Assembly: GCF_039645585.1 (NCBI RefSeq)
Contig: NZ_CP147915.1
Coordinates: 1,364,001-1,428,000, forward strand
Direction of reading: 5' to 3'
Length of the DNA stretch: 64,000 nucleotides
DNA from: Sulfurimonas sp. HSL-1656
GTDB lineage: Bacteria; Campylobacterota; Campylobacteria; Campylobacterales; Sulfurimonadaceae
Part shown: piece after piece, positions 8,260 to 17,557 of the stretch
Layout of the letters: each line of letters starts with the position of its first letter
Numbering within the stretch: the first letter of the stretch is position 1
Program-made: the position numbers and the translations under genes
Notes under the pieces: model-generated
Database searches by the model: none
What the model saw: only the letters and a program-made list of their open reading frames with translations
What the model was told of the DNA's origin: nothing

Positions 8260-9789
8260 TTGTCTTTTTTTGACAACAAATACATCCAGCAACGTATCGA
8301 AAAAGCCGATGCGCTCAAGGCCGAGGGGATCAACCCCTACGCCAACGACTCGGCACGCAATACGACCATCGACAAATTCCTGAACGTCAACTCCGACCTG
8401 GCGCATACCGAGACGAAACGCGACGAGAACCGCCGCTACTGCGTCGCGGGGCGCATCAAGTTCTTCCGCGTCATGGGGAAGGCGAGCTTCCTGAAGATCG
8501 AAGACGAAAGCGCCATGCTGCAGGTCTACGTCACCCGCGACAACCTGCCGGAGGGCTTTTACAACAACGTCTTCAAAAAACAGATCGAGGTCGGTGACAT
8601 CATCGAGGTCGAAGGCTTCCCCTTCGTCACCAACCAGGGCGAGCTCTCCCTGCACGTCGACGGCTTCAAGCTCCTGACCAAGGCGATCGCGCCGCTGCCG
8701 GAGAAGTTCCACGGCCTCACCGACAAAGAGATGCGCTACCGCCAGCGCTACCTCGACCTGATCATGAACAGCGAAGTGCGCAAGACCTTCAAGATCCGCA
8801 GCCAGATCATTTCGCTCACGCGCCGCTTCTTCGAGGACAAAGGCTTCCTCGAGGTCGAAACGCCGATGATGCACCCCATCGCGGGGGGCGCCAACGCCAA
8901 GCCGTTCGTGACGCACCATAACGCCCTGGGCGTCGACCGCTACCTGCGCATCGCCCCGGAACTCTACCTCAAGCGCCTCATCGTCGGTGGCTTCGAAGCC
9001 GTCTTCGAGATCAACCGCAACTTCAGAAACGAGGGGATGGACGCGACGCACAACCCGGAGTTCACCTCCATCGAGTTCTACTGGGCCTTCAAGACCTACA
9101 AGGACCTCATTGCGCTCACCAAGGAGTACTTCGAGTACCTCTTCGACCACCTGAAGCTCCCGACGCTGCTGCCCTACGGCGAGATGGAAGTCGACTTCTC
9201 CAAATTCACGGAGATCCCGCTCATCGAGTCGCTCAGCGCGATCGGCGGCGTGCCGGAGATCATTGTACACGACAAAGCGAAGATGCTCGTCTACCTGCGT
9301 GAAAACGGATTTGACGTCAGCGACACTCTCAATGTCGGCCAGCTCCAGGGCGAAATGTTCGACGCCTTCGTCGAGGACAAGCTCATCAACCCGACCTTTA
9401 TCACGATGTACCCGGTCGAGATCTCCCCGCTGGCACGCCGCAACGACGCCAACCCGGCGCTCACCGACCGCTTCGAGCTCTTTATCGCCGGGCGCGAGAT
9501 CGCCAACGCCTTCAGCGAGCTCAACGACCCCATCGACCAGCTCGGCCGTTTCGAGGGGCAGCTCGAAGCCAAAGCCGGCGGTGACGAAGAGGCGCACGAG
9601 ATGGACGAGGACTTCGTCCGCGCGCTCAGCTACGGGATGGCCCCGACCGCCGGCCAGGGGATCGGCATCGACCGTCTCGTCATGCTGCTGACCAACGAGC
9701 ACTCCATCCGCGACGTGCTCCTGTTCCCGGCGATGAAGCCGCTGAAACATGAAACGAATCCATCCGAAGACGGAGACGAGGAAGAGTAA
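8260..9789 (+). CDS. lysS: Lysyl-tRNA synthetase, class II
   Basis: A 509-residue LysRS. The OB-fold anticodon domain comes first ([19 protein letters not shown]), then the class II core: motif 1 region [17 protein letters not shown], motif 2 [20 protein letters not shown], motif 3 [13 protein letters not shown]. The start is TTG at 8260 (MSFFDNKY), with AGAGGAG upstream; no in-frame ATG gives a full-length N-terminus. The gene ends in a GAGTAA direct repeat (three tandem copies across the stop). Confidence 0.96.
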   Translation: MSFFDNKYIQQRIEKADALKAEGINPYANDSARNTTIDKFLNVNSDLAHTETKRDENRRYCVAGRIKFFRVMGKASFLKIEDESAMLQVYVTRDNLPEGFYNNVFKKQIEVGDIIEVEGFPFVTNQGELSLHVDGFKLLTKAIAPLPEKFHGLTDKEMRYRQRYLDLIMNSEVRKTFKIRSQIISLTRRFFEDKGFLEVETPMMHPIAGGANAKPFVTHHNALGVDRYLRIAPELYLKRLIVGGFEAVFEINRNFRNEGMDATHNPEFTSIEFYWAFKTYKDLIALTKEYFEYLFDHLKLPTLLPYGEMEVDFSKFTEIPLIESLSAIGGVPEIIVHDKAKMLVYLRENGFDVSDTLNVGQLQGEMFDAFVEDKLINPTFITMYPVEISPLARRNDANPALTDRFELFIAGREIANAFSELNDPIDQLGRFEGQLEAKAGGDEEAHEMDEDFVRALSYGMAPTAGQGIGIDRLVMLLTNEHSIRDVLLFPAMKPLKHETNPSEDGDEEE

Positions 9790-9798
9790 GAGTAAGAG

Positions 9799-9888
9799 TA
9801 AGTGCGGTTTATCTGCACGCGGGCTCGCCGCCGAGGTGAACCCAGTGTTAACGTAGGCAGCGGGACTTTGTTCCGATGCCGTATTTAA
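9799..9888 (+). repeat. Intergenic element, short copy
   Basis: A 90-base version of the element at 5381-5656, in the lysS-glyA gap. The blocks TAAGTGCGGTTTAT, CTGCACGCG, GCCGAGGTGAA, ACCCAGTGTTAACGT, CAGCGG and GATGCCGTATTTAA appear in the same order with shorter spacers; GGGAC-TTT-GTTCC forms a small hairpin near the 3' end. It ends 22 bases before the glyA ATG, so it would be part of the glyA leader if transcribed. Confidence 0.6.
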
Positions 9889-9910
9889 TTTAAAACAAAA
9901 GAGGAAAAAA

Positions 9911-11158
9911 ATGAGCTTTCTGCAAGAGTTTGACAACGAAGTTTATGCCCTGTGTGAAAAAGAGCTGGAGCGCCAGACCGACCACCTTGAGATGATCGCT
10001 TCCGAGAACTTTACCCTGCCCGCCGTCATGGAGGCGATGGGTTCCGTATTCACGAACAAATACGCCGAAGGCTACCCGCAGAAACGTTACTACGGCGGAT
10101 GTGAATTTGCCGATGCCGTCGAGCAGCTCGCCATCGACCGCGCCTGCGAGCTCTTCGGCTGTAAATTCGCCAACGTCCAGCCGCACGCCGGCTCCCAGGC
10201 GAACGGCGCCGTCTACGCCGCGCTGATCCAGGCGGGCGACAAGATCCTCGGGATGGACCTGAGCCACGGCGGTCACCTGACCCACGGTGCGAAGCCCAGC
10301 TTCTCGGGCAAGAACTACCAGAGCTTCACCTACGGTGTCGAGCTCGACGGCCGCATCAACTACGAGCGTGTCATGGACATCGCCCGCATCGTCCAGCCGA
10401 AGATCATCGTCTGCGGCGCTTCCGCCTATGCCAGAGAGATCGACTTCAAGAAATTCCGCGAGATCGCGGACGAAGTCGGTGCGATCCTCTTTGCGGACAT
10501 CGCCCACATCGCCGGCCTCGTTGCCGCAGGTGAGCACCCGAGCCCGTTCCCGTACGCAGACGTCGTCACCACAACGACGCACAAGACCCTTGCCGGCCCG
10601 CGCGGCGGTCTCATCATGACCAACGACGAGGATATCGCGAAGAAAATCAACTCTGCGATCTTCCCGGGTCTGCAGGGCGGGCCGCTGGTCCACGTCATCG
10701 CCGCCAAGGCCGTTGGCTTCAAATACAACCTCTCCGAGGAGTGGAAAGCGTACGCGAAGCAGGTCAAGTCCAACGCGAGCGTCCTCGCCGACGTCATCAT
10801 GAAACGCGGCTACAAGGTCGTCAGCGACGGTACGGACAACCACCTGGTGCTCGTCTCCTTCCTCGACCGCGACTTCAGCGGTAAAGATGCCGATGCGGCG
10901 CTGGGCCGTGCGGGCATCACCGTCAACAAGAACACCGTTCCGGGCGAATTCCGTTCGCCCTTTGTCACCTCCGGTATCCGCATCGGTTCCCCGGCACTGA
11001 CGTCCCGCGGGATGAAAGAGGAGCAGTTCGAGATCATCGCCAACCGCATCTGCGACGTCCTCGACGATATCGAGAACGAAGCCAAGCAGGCCGAAATCAA
11101 ATCAGAACTCAAAGCGCTCGCCCAGCAGTTCGTCATCTACTCCCAGCCGACGTATTGA
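9911..11158 (+). CDS. glyA: Serine hydroxymethyltransferase
   Basis: A 415-residue PLP enzyme interconverting serine and glycine with tetrahydrofolate. Visible motifs: [38 protein letters not shown], and the PLP-lysine segment [14 protein letters not shown]. Length is standard. An AGAGGAAAAAA site precedes the ATG. The lysS-glyA order is conserved in Campylobacterota. The stop overlaps the next start (TGATG). Confidence 0.96.
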   Translation: MSFLQEFDNEVYALCEKELERQTDHLEMIASENFTLPAVMEAMGSVFTNKYAEGYPQKRYYGGCEFADAVEQLAIDRACELFGCKFANVQPHAGSQANGAVYAALIQAGDKILGMDLSHGGHLTHGAKPSFSGKNYQSFTYGVELDGRINYERVMDIARIVQPKIIVCGASAYAREIDFKKFREIADEVGAILFADIAHIAGLVAAGEHPSPFPYADVVTTTTHKTLAGPRGGLIMTNDEDIAKKINSAIFPGLQGGPLVHVIAAKAVGFKYNLSEEWKAYAKQVKSNASVLADVIMKRGYKVVSDGTDNHLVLVSFLDRDFSGKDADAALGRAGITVNKNTVPGEFRSPFVTSGIRIGSPALTSRGMKEEQFEIIANRICDVLDDIENEAKQAEIKSELKALAQQFVIYSQPTY

Positions 11159-11694
11159 TGGACAGAGAGGCCCGTTTTTTCGAACGGATCGTCCGGTCGT
11201 ACTACTGGCAGAAGATGCCGGAAGTCGCCGAACAGATCCCGTTCGGGAACCGCACCTTCTTTTCGAAATACAAGCGTGTCGATGCGCCGCTGAGCGATAC
11301 CCTGATCAACGCGCACCGCGCCCGGCAGCTTACCCTGGCCCACCCCCTTGTCGACGCTGACGGTAACGTCCCTTTTATCGTGATCGACTACAACGGCGAT
11401 GCGCCAAAGCACTTCTACCACCATGCGGGCAAGATCCTCTCGGCACTGGGGTATGAAGACCTTGTCACCTTCCACTCGGCAAGCCCGAACCACCTGCATC
11501 TCTACGTGCCATGCGACGCCGCTTTACAACACGCCGTCGAAATGGGTAAAATCATTTCCCAAAAACTGGAAGAGAAAATGAACCGGCAGTGGCGGGTCTT
11601 CCCCACCGACGCGCTGCCCGATGCCTACAACATCATTAATCTTCCCTATGCCCTGTTTACAGCGGGGGGCAACAAAGGAGCCCAGTATGCCTGA
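11158..11694 (+). CDS. DUF1882 family protein
   Basis: A 178-residue protein of the DUF1882 family that follows glyA in many Campylobacterota; function unknown. It starts [20 protein letters not shown] and has a central PFIVIDYNGDAPKHFYHHAGKI segment and LVTFHSASPNHLHLYVPC. The ATG at 11158 overlaps the glyA stop; a TTG at 11155 is an alternative one codon upstream. It overlaps the SPOR gene by eight bases. The fold has some look of a small primase or RNA-binding domain but I cannot support that. Confidence 0.82.
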   Translation: MDREARFFERIVRSYYWQKMPEVAEQIPFGNRTFFSKYKRVDAPLSDTLINAHRARQLTLAHPLVDADGNVPFIVIDYNGDAPKHFYHHAGKILSALGYEDLVTFHSASPNHLHLYVPCDAALQHAVEMGKIISQKLEEKMNRQWRVFPTDALPDAYNIINLPYALFTAGGNKGAQYA

Positions 11695-12376
11695 CGAACA
11701 CCACAACGAACTCAACGATATCATCCTCAACCGGAATTCACGGGACGGCACCCGGAAAAAGATGCTTATCGGAGTCGGTACGCTGGTGATCGTCGCCATC
11801 GTCATCGTCATTATCATGGGACGCATGAGCGGTTCCGCACCGGTACAGGTCGCCCACCCGGAAGTCGTTGCCAAACCGATCCCCTCACCGGTCACCCCGG
11901 CGGAATCCGTCAATGCGACGACCCCTGCCCCCGAACCGGAAGCGGAGCCGGCAGCCGAAGCGCCCGCAGTCCCCGAGATGGCCCAGCCGGTCCCGATCGA
12001 GCAGAGCGACATCATCGTCATCGACGAGACGGAACCCGAAGTAGTACCGGAGCCGAAACCGGTACCTGCACCGGTCGTAAAACCGAAACCCGCACCGGTC
12101 CCGACGCCTGCACCGGCAGTCGCGGGCCATCCGGCACCGGGTGATGTCTATATCCAGGTCGGCTCGTTCAGCCGCTACAAGCCCAACCGCACCTTCCTGG
12201 ACAACATCAAGCGCAGCGGCTACGAGTACACCTTCCACCGCGTCGTCATCAACGGCGCGACGATCAACAAGGTCCTCGTCGGACCGTTCAAAAGCCGCAG
12301 CGACGCCAAAGCGCGCCTGCAGGATGTCCGCCGCAAGATCGAATCCGGCGCCTTCATCTACACCATCAAACCGTAA
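11687..12376 (+). CDS. SPOR domain membrane protein
   Basis: A 229-residue bitopic protein: short cytoplasmic N-terminus, one transmembrane helix (MLIGVGTLVIVAIVIVIIMG, about residues 26-45), a long Pro/Ala/Glu-rich periplasmic linker (about 60-145) and a C-terminal SPOR domain (DVYIQVGSFSRYKPN ... KVLVGPFKSRSDAKARLQ ... GAFIYTIKP). SPOR domains bind denuded peptidoglycan at division sites, so a role in cell division or septal wall is likely. The ATG at 11687 has an AAAGGAG site and overlaps DUF1882. Confidence 0.87.
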   Translation: MPDEHHNELNDIILNRNSRDGTRKKMLIGVGTLVIVAIVIVIIMGRMSGSAPVQVAHPEVVAKPIPSPVTPAESVNATTPAPEPEAEPAAEAPAVPEMAQPVPIEQSDIIVIDETEPEVVPEPKPVPAPVVKPKPAPVPTPAPAVAGHPAPGDVYIQVGSFSRYKPNRTFLDNIKRSGYEYTFHRVVINGATINKVLVGPFKSRSDAKARLQDVRRKIESGAFIYTIKP

Positions 12377-12388
12377 GAAGCGAGAGTT

Positions 12389-13795
12389 ATGTTCCACCAT
12401 ACCCAGTTTATGCTCGATCAGTTCGCGCCGATCGCGCTCTACCAGAAACTCAAAAATGCCTTTGCGGACGAGATCACCTTCCTGTTCGAGAGTGCCGGCA
12501 GCAGCGGCGGCAAGAACAGTATCATCCTGATCGGCGCGCGGGAACGCCTGCAGTACCGCGAGGGCGAAACGCGCTATACGAACGGTGCGGGTGAAACCGA
12601 CGTGTCGGCGGTCTCCCCTTTTGATTTTCTCAAATCCTACTACGCCGCTATAGACACCGCCCCGTACAAGGCGGTCTGCAAAAGCCTCGATATCGGCTAT
12701 GCCGACGGCTTTATCGGCTACATCGGCTACGACATGGTCAAGGTGTTCGAGCCGGTACTGAAGAGCTACATGGAGAAACTCGACGACCCGATGCAGGTGC
12801 CCGACCTCGACCTGATCCTGCCCAAGCTCGTCGTCGTCTACTCCCACCAGAACCACAAGGTCACCCTGCTGACGACCCTGGACGCGATGGCGGAGCGCTT
12901 CGGCACCCTCGAAGCCGAGATCAAGGGCGAATACGACTACACGCCGCTCGTGCCGATGCATAACGACGAAGGGGGCAGTTTCGCCTTTACGAAGGAGCGC
13001 TTCTTCGAGATGGTGGCGGACTCCAAAGAGATGATCAAGAGCGGCGACGTCTTCCAGATCCTGATGACGAACCGCTACACCCGCAAAGCGAATGTCGACC
13101 CGTTCAGCTTCTACCGCATTCTCCGCACGAAGAACCCTTCGCCCTACATGTTCCTGATGGAGTACGAGGATTTCGCCATCGTCGGCAGCTCCCCGGAGGT
13201 CATGGTGCGCCTGCAGGAGAACGAACTGCTGCTGCGCCCCATCGCGGGCACCCGCAAGCGCGGCGACACCAAAGAGCGCGACCGTGAACTCGAAGAGGAG
13301 CTGCTGGCAGACCCCAAAGAGCTCTCCGAGCACCTCATGCTCATCGACCTGGGCCGCAACGACATCGGCCGCGTCGCCAAGACGGGCACGGTCAAGGTCG
13401 AGGACATGATGCACATCGAGCGCTACTCCCACGTCATGCACATCGTCAGCGACGTCACCGCGGAACTACGCGAGGACAAAGACATGTTCGACCTCTTTAT
13501 GGCGACCTTCACCGCCGGCACGATGACCGGGGCGCCGAAGATCCGCGCCATGGAGCTTATTGCCGAATTCGAAGGGCTCAAGCGCGGCTTCTACAGCGGG
13601 GCCATCGGCTACTTCGGCTTTGACGGCAATATGGACAGCGCCATCACGATCCGGACCTCCCTCGTCAAACCGGGTGAGGTGATCCTGCAGGCGGGCGCGG
13701 GCATCGTCGCGGACTCCCAGCCCGAACTGGAGTACCTCGAAGTCCAGAATAAACTGGGCGCGCTGATGAGCTCCCTGGAGGACCTGAAGTTTTGA
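12389..13795 (+). CDS. trpE: Anthranilate synthase component I
   Basis: A 468-residue chorismate-utilising enzyme. The catalytic half is clear: RPIAGTRKRGDT, LMLIDLGRNDIGRVAKTG, HIVSDVTAEL, TFTAGTMTGAPKIRAMELI and GYFGFDGNMDSAITIRT. This fits TrpE, which makes anthranilate from chorismate with the TrpG glutaminase. The trpG, trpD genes are not adjacent; instead aroE follows with a four-base overlap. Para-aminobenzoate synthase (PabB) is the main alternative, but the N-terminal lid pattern and PIAGTRKRG favour TrpE. Confidence 0.88.
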   Translation: MFHHTQFMLDQFAPIALYQKLKNAFADEITFLFESAGSSGGKNSIILIGARERLQYREGETRYTNGAGETDVSAVSPFDFLKSYYAAIDTAPYKAVCKSLDIGYADGFIGYIGYDMVKVFEPVLKSYMEKLDDPMQVPDLDLILPKLVVVYSHQNHKVTLLTTLDAMAERFGTLEAEIKGEYDYTPLVPMHNDEGGSFAFTKERFFEMVADSKEMIKSGDVFQILMTNRYTRKANVDPFSFYRILRTKNPSPYMFLMEYEDFAIVGSSPEVMVRLQENELLLRPIAGTRKRGDTKERDRELEEELLADPKELSEHLMLIDLGRNDIGRVAKTGTVKVEDMMHIERYSHVMHIVSDVTAELREDKDMFDLFMATFTAGTMTGAPKIRAMELIAEFEGLKRGFYSGAIGYFGFDGNMDSAITIRTSLVKPGEVILQAGAGIVADSQPELEYLEVQNKLGALMSSLEDLKF

Positions 13796-14589
13796 CCCCC
13801 GCCCTCTTCGCCATCTTCGGCGATCCCGTCCACCACTCCCGCTCGCCGCTGATGCACAACCACGTCTTCAAACGCCTGGGGTATCCCGGCTGCTACACGC
13901 GGGTGCATCTGACCGACGGCACCAAACTTCGCAAAACCTTTTTCGACCTGGGGCTGCAGGGCGCGAACATCACCGTGCCGCACAAAGAGGCCGCCTACAA
14001 CGCCTGCGACGAGATCCGCGGCTTCGCCAAAGAGGTCGGCGTCGTCAATACGATCGTCAACGAAAACGGTAAACTGATCGGCTATAACACCGATGCCGAC
14101 GGTTTTCTCTTCGCCATCCGCAACTTTGACAATGTCAACGACGTCCTGATCCTCGGCGCGGGCGGCACGGCACGGGCGCTGGCAACGAGGCTGAAGCAGG
14201 ATGGCAAGAGCGTCCACGTCCTCAACCGCTCCGCCGGCCGTCTCGCCCCCTTCGCCGCCGACGGTTTCACAACGATGACGTGGGACGCTTTTGAACCGAA
14301 AGCTTACGACCTCGTCGTCAATACGACTTCGGCCGGGCTCGAAGACGACAGCCTCCCTGCCCCCGAAGCCCTGCTGCTCCCGCTGCTGCGGCAGAGCCGC
14401 TACGGGGCCGATGCCATCTACGGCAAGGTGACGCCTTTTCTCGCGCTCTGTGCCGAGAACGGCCTCAAAGCCATCGACGGCGCCGAGATGCTGCTGGGCC
14501 AGGGGGTCCTGGCCAACCGTTTCTTCACCCGGGAGCGCTACGAAGCCGATACCATCGAAGAGGTGATGCGTGAAAGTTTTACCTTTTAA
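13792..14589 (+). CDS. aroE: Shikimate dehydrogenase (NADP+)
   Basis: A 265-residue AroE that reduces 3-dehydroshikimate. Substrate site: FGDPVHHSRSPLMHN and the catalytic Lys in NITVPHKEAAYNACDE; NADP site: VLILGAGGTARALATRL; family end: GAEMLLGQGVLANRFFT. The start is TTG at 13792, overlapping the trpE TGA as TTGA and following GGAGGACCTGAAG. It overlaps the next gene by 20 bases. Confidence 0.95.
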   Translation: MTPALFAIFGDPVHHSRSPLMHNHVFKRLGYPGCYTRVHLTDGTKLRKTFFDLGLQGANITVPHKEAAYNACDEIRGFAKEVGVVNTIVNENGKLIGYNTDADGFLFAIRNFDNVNDVLILGAGGTARALATRLKQDGKSVHVLNRSAGRLAPFAADGFTTMTWDAFEPKAYDLVVNTTSAGLEDDSLPAPEALLLPLLRQSRYGADAIYGKVTPFLALCAENGLKAIDGAEMLLGQGVLANRFFTRERYEADTIEEVMRESFTF

Positions 14590-15559
14590 CCGCGCAGCCG
14601 CGGCCCTGCTTCTGCCGCTGCTCAGCACTGCCCTCTTCGCCTACAGCGACTGCAGCTTCAAAATCGACGCCTACGAATCCATCTGCAACAAGGCGGTCAA
14701 AGCCGGCGTCAGCGTCGACTACGCCAACCGCTACCTGCTCGATGCCCAGAGCACCCTGCGCGACGCCCAGAGCCTGCGCCTCTTCAGCCCGAAGATGATC
14801 ACGGTCCACCATGCCAACGAGAAGCGTGCCAACAACGCCCTCGTCACCTTCGTACCGGCCATGGTCGAAAACCTTCGGCAGTACCGCGGCGCCTATGACG
14901 AGGCGGAACGGCGCTTCGGCGTCAACCGCGAGGTCATCGCGGCCATTCTCGCCAAGGAGACACGTCTGGGACGTGTGGGATGTACCCACGACGCCTTCAC
15001 CGTCTTCAACACGCTCGTACGGGAGCTTCCCGCCGACAGCGAACGCAACAGGGGGCTCCTTGCCATGGCCGAGCGCAACATCGTCTCCCTGATGGACTTC
15101 TGCTACGCCAACGCCATTACCCCAAGCGACTGCCGTTTCAAAAGTTCCTATGCCGGGGCGGTCGGCATCTCCCAGTTCATGCCGCAGAACTTCTACCTCG
15201 TCGAGAGCTACGGCGAAGGAGCGGGCGACCTGCAGAAGATGGAGGACGCCATTCTCTCGACCGCGCGCTACCTGCATGACAATGCCTCTTTTACGGCGCT
15301 GATCGACTGGAAGAAGTTCCCGGTGATGCCCGAGGTTGAAGAGGCGTGGTACGACTACGACTTCGCGACCGACAACGCCTCCTTCGCCTTCGACAAGGGG
15401 CGCAACGGCCGCACCTACAACTGCTTTGCCTGCGGCAAACCGGAACTGGATCACCTCTCGGTCTACGTCAAGAAGATCATGCGCTACAACAACTCCAGCA
15501 ACTACGCCGTGGGCGTGTTGCGCCTCGCCTACGACGCCCATCTGCTACTGAATAAATAA
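14570..15559 (+). CDS. Lytic murein transglycosylase (MltB-like)
   Basis: A 329-residue exported protein. A signal peptide (MKVLPFNRAAAALLLPLLSTALFA) is followed by an SLT-type domain with the catalytic Glu context REVIAAILAKETRLGR and the AGAVGISQFMPQNF motif of the MltB/SltB family (COG2951). It cleaves the MurNAc-GlcNAc bond with 1,6-anhydro product. The start is GTG at 14570 inside aroE. A Cys pair near the C-terminus (NCFACGKPEL) is unusual for the family. Confidence 0.85.
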   Translation: MKVLPFNRAAAALLLPLLSTALFAYSDCSFKIDAYESICNKAVKAGVSVDYANRYLLDAQSTLRDAQSLRLFSPKMITVHHANEKRANNALVTFVPAMVENLRQYRGAYDEAERRFGVNREVIAAILAKETRLGRVGCTHDAFTVFNTLVRELPADSERNRGLLAMAERNIVSLMDFCYANAITPSDCRFKSSYAGAVGISQFMPQNFYLVESYGEGAGDLQKMEDAILSTARYLHDNASFTALIDWKKFPVMPEVEEAWYDYDFATDNASFAFDKGRNGRTYNCFACGKPELDHLSVYVKKIMRYNNSSNYAVGVLRLAYDAHLLLNK

Positions 15560-15586
15560 AACGGTATTCGCGCGAAGGTAGAAGCC

Positions 15587-16369
15587 TTACGCCCAGTCGT
15601 GCAGGTGGGCGTGGGTGTGTTCGCTGCCGCCGTGGGTATGGCGGTGGCGGTGCAGCAGTCTGGCCTCGTCCAGGATACGCAGGTCGTCAAACAGCGCATC
15701 GACCGGGCCGTCGTAGTGCAGGGTGTGGTCGGGACCGAGCACGAGCGCGCGTGTCCCAAGCTCGCGGCCGAGGCTGAGGTTGTGCGTACAGAGCAGCGTC
15801 GTGATATTCATCTCCTGCAGCAGCTCCACCAGCCACCCCGTCGTCGGCGGGTCCAGGTGCGCCGTCGGTTCGTCCATCATCAGGAACTTCGGCTCGACGG
15901 CCAGCAGCGAGGCCAGCAGCACCCGCTGTTTCTCGCCGCCGCTGAGCCTGTAGGGGGCGCGTTCGAGCAGCTTCGTCACCCCGAACAGCTCCGCGAAGTG
16001 CTTTACCCTCTCATCGACGTCGTCAAATCCGAAGGTCCGCGGCCCGAAGGCGATCTCCTCGTAGACGCTCGTATTGAAAAGCATGCTGTTGGGGTCCTGC
16101 ATCTGCAGCACGTTCTCGCGCCTGAACGTTCCCTTGTTCGCTTTGAGGTAGCGTTTGTCCATCGCTTCCCCGCCGTAGAGGATCTCGCCGCTTTTGGGCT
16201 GTTCCAGCCCATTGAGGAGTTTGAGCAGGGTCGACTTGCCCGAGCCGTTGATCCCGAAGAGCACGAGCTTCTCCCCTTCTTCTATAGTAAAGGAGATATC
16301 GCGCAGCAGCGGATGTTTCTCCCCTTCGAAATCGGTCGCGTCGAAACTGACGTTGCGGCACTCAATCAT
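15587..16369 (-). CDS. nikO: ECF nickel/cobalt transporter ATPase
   Basis: A 260-residue ABC ATPase with Walker A GINGSGKST, signature LSGGEKQRV, Walker B FLMMDEPTAHLD and H-loop LLCTHN. It matches the CbiO/NikO energiser of group I ECF transporters. The tail is rich in His (RLLHRHRHTHGG ... HTHAHLHDWA), a likely metal-binding extension. It is the last gene of a six-gene operon and overlaps the T-component gene by eight bases. Confidence 0.88.
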   Translation of the reverse strand: MIECRNVSFDATDFEGEKHPLLRDISFTIEEGEKLVLFGINGSGKSTLLKLLNGLEQPKSGEILYGGEAMDKRYLKANKGTFRRENVLQMQDPNSMLFNTSVYEEIAFGPRTFGFDDVDERVKHFAELFGVTKLLERAPYRLSGGEKQRVLLASLLAVEPKFLMMDEPTAHLDPPTTGWLVELLQEMNITTLLCTHNLSLGRELGTRALVLGPDHTLHYDGPVDALFDDLRILDEARLLHRHRHTHGGSEHTHAHLHDWA

Positions 16370-16910
16370 CCATCACCCCCCGTGATCGCATCCCCATCGC
16401 ATTCTCCTGCGACAGCGAAAGTGTTTTGTACATAAAATAGTAGAGCTGCGCCAGCAGCGCATGCAGCCTTGTGCCGCGCTGACGGCCGGCGTTGCGGCTC
16501 CGCAGCCCCTCCGAAAATGCAGCGTAGGAGCGTATAAAAGCGATGATCTGCGAGACACAGAGGGTATAGAGCAGCGAGAGCGTCCGCGAAAATGCAAGTG
16601 CCCGGGCCATATTGATGCGCGACACCAGGGTGAAGGTCATCAGCGTCATCGCCAGGGCGCGCAGGTTGATCAGCAGCAGGGCCGCTTCGGGAAAGCCGAA
16701 GAAGCGGTGGGCCAGGAAGTAGGCCAGCGTCACGGTCACGTTAAAGAGCAGCAGCGCCGCGACCGCACGGCGCAGCAGCAGCCAGCGCCGGCGACCGCCC
16801 AGCGCGACGAGCAGCAGCAACAGCGCGCCGATCACCCTTATGTCATGGATATAGCCCAGCGCCACGATCCCGGCGAGATAGGCGAAGAGCCACAGACGTT
16901 CAAACCGCAT
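16362..16910 (-). CDS. nikQ: ECF transporter T component (CbiQ/NikQ-like)
   Basis: A 182-residue membrane protein with four to five hydrophobic helices and the two Arg-rich coupling motifs of T components (GLRSRNAG and GMRSRG) at the C-terminal cytoplasmic region, which contact the ATPase. It is short compared with usual CbiQ (about 220-260). It overlaps the nikM-like gene by 11 bases and nikO by eight, so the assignment rests strongly on context. Confidence 0.82.
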   Translation of the reverse strand: MRFERLWLFAYLAGIVALGYIHDIRVIGALLLLLVALGGRRRWLLLRRAVAALLLFNVTVTLAYFLAHRFFGFPEAALLLINLRALAMTLMTFTLVSRINMARALAFSRTLSLLYTLCVSQIIAFIRSYAAFSEGLRSRNAGRQRGTRLHALLAQLYYFMYKTLSLSQENAMGMRSRGVMDD

Positions 16911-17547
16911 CGAACACCCCTTTGAAATAGCGCTGCAGGAAACGTACCATCATGAGCGTCACGGCCCCCTCGGCGAATCCCGCGATGAGATGCGGGATCA
17001 TGATGCTCGGCAGCGTCACCTCCAGCCCGAAGGGGAAAAAGAGCGGCTTGCCCCCGGCGTCGTGGGCGATCAGCGGCTGGATGCCCAGTACGAACGCGAC
17101 GATCACCGCCGGGATGACCAGTCCGAACCAGCCCGCCGCGAAAAGGGCCGCGCTCTCCGAAAAACGTTTCACGAAGCGGTAGACGGTATAGGCGGAGACG
17201 GACCCGGCAAAGGCGATCGCGATGACGTGCACCCCGTACGCGGTGATCCCGCCTTCCCCGAAGAGCAGCGCCTGCACCAGCAGTACCAGGGAGAGCGCCC
17301 CGAAGGCCGTCCACGGGCCGAACAGTACCGCCATCAGCCCCACCCCGCCCAGGTGGACCGAGGTGCCGCCGGGCATGGGGACCGCGAAGAGCATCGCGAC
17401 GAAACTGAACGCGCTCACCGCCGCGACCCCGGCGATCTTGTCGGCATCGAGCTCGGCACGCTTCAGCGCCAGGAAAATGAGTCCCGCCGCCACGGCCGTG
17501 GCCGGGAGGTAGGTGATCGGGGAGAGAAAACCGTCGGGGATATGCAT
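16900..17547 (-). CDS. nikM: ECF nickel/cobalt transporter S component (CbiM/NikM)
   Basis: A 215-residue integral membrane protein that begins MHIPDGFLSPITYLPAT, the diagnostic CbiM/NikM N-terminus; in this family the N-terminal Met-His chelates the metal. A second conserved site, PGGTSVHLGGVGLM, and an FGEGGITAYGVH segment are also present. It is the substrate-binding membrane subunit for Ni(II) or Co(II). Nickel is favoured by the linked NikK/NikL-type genes and absence of CbiN or cobalamin genes. Confidence 0.9.
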   Translation of the reverse strand: MHIPDGFLSPITYLPATAVAAGLIFLALKRAELDADKIAGVAAVSAFSFVAMLFAVPMPGGTSVHLGGVGLMAVLFGPWTAFGALSLVLLVQALLFGEGGITAYGVHVIAIAFAGSVSAYTVYRFVKRFSESAALFAAGWFGLVIPAVIVAFVLGIQPLIAHDAGGKPLFFPFGLEVTLPSIMIPHLIAGFAEGAVTLMMVRFLQRYFKGVFDAV

Positions 17548-17557
17548 CTCTTAGCCT

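Noticed and set aside
11885-13441. 518-codon minus-strand frame
   Set aside because: Antisense to the SPOR and trpE genes, which have clear domains; no motif in the antisense product.
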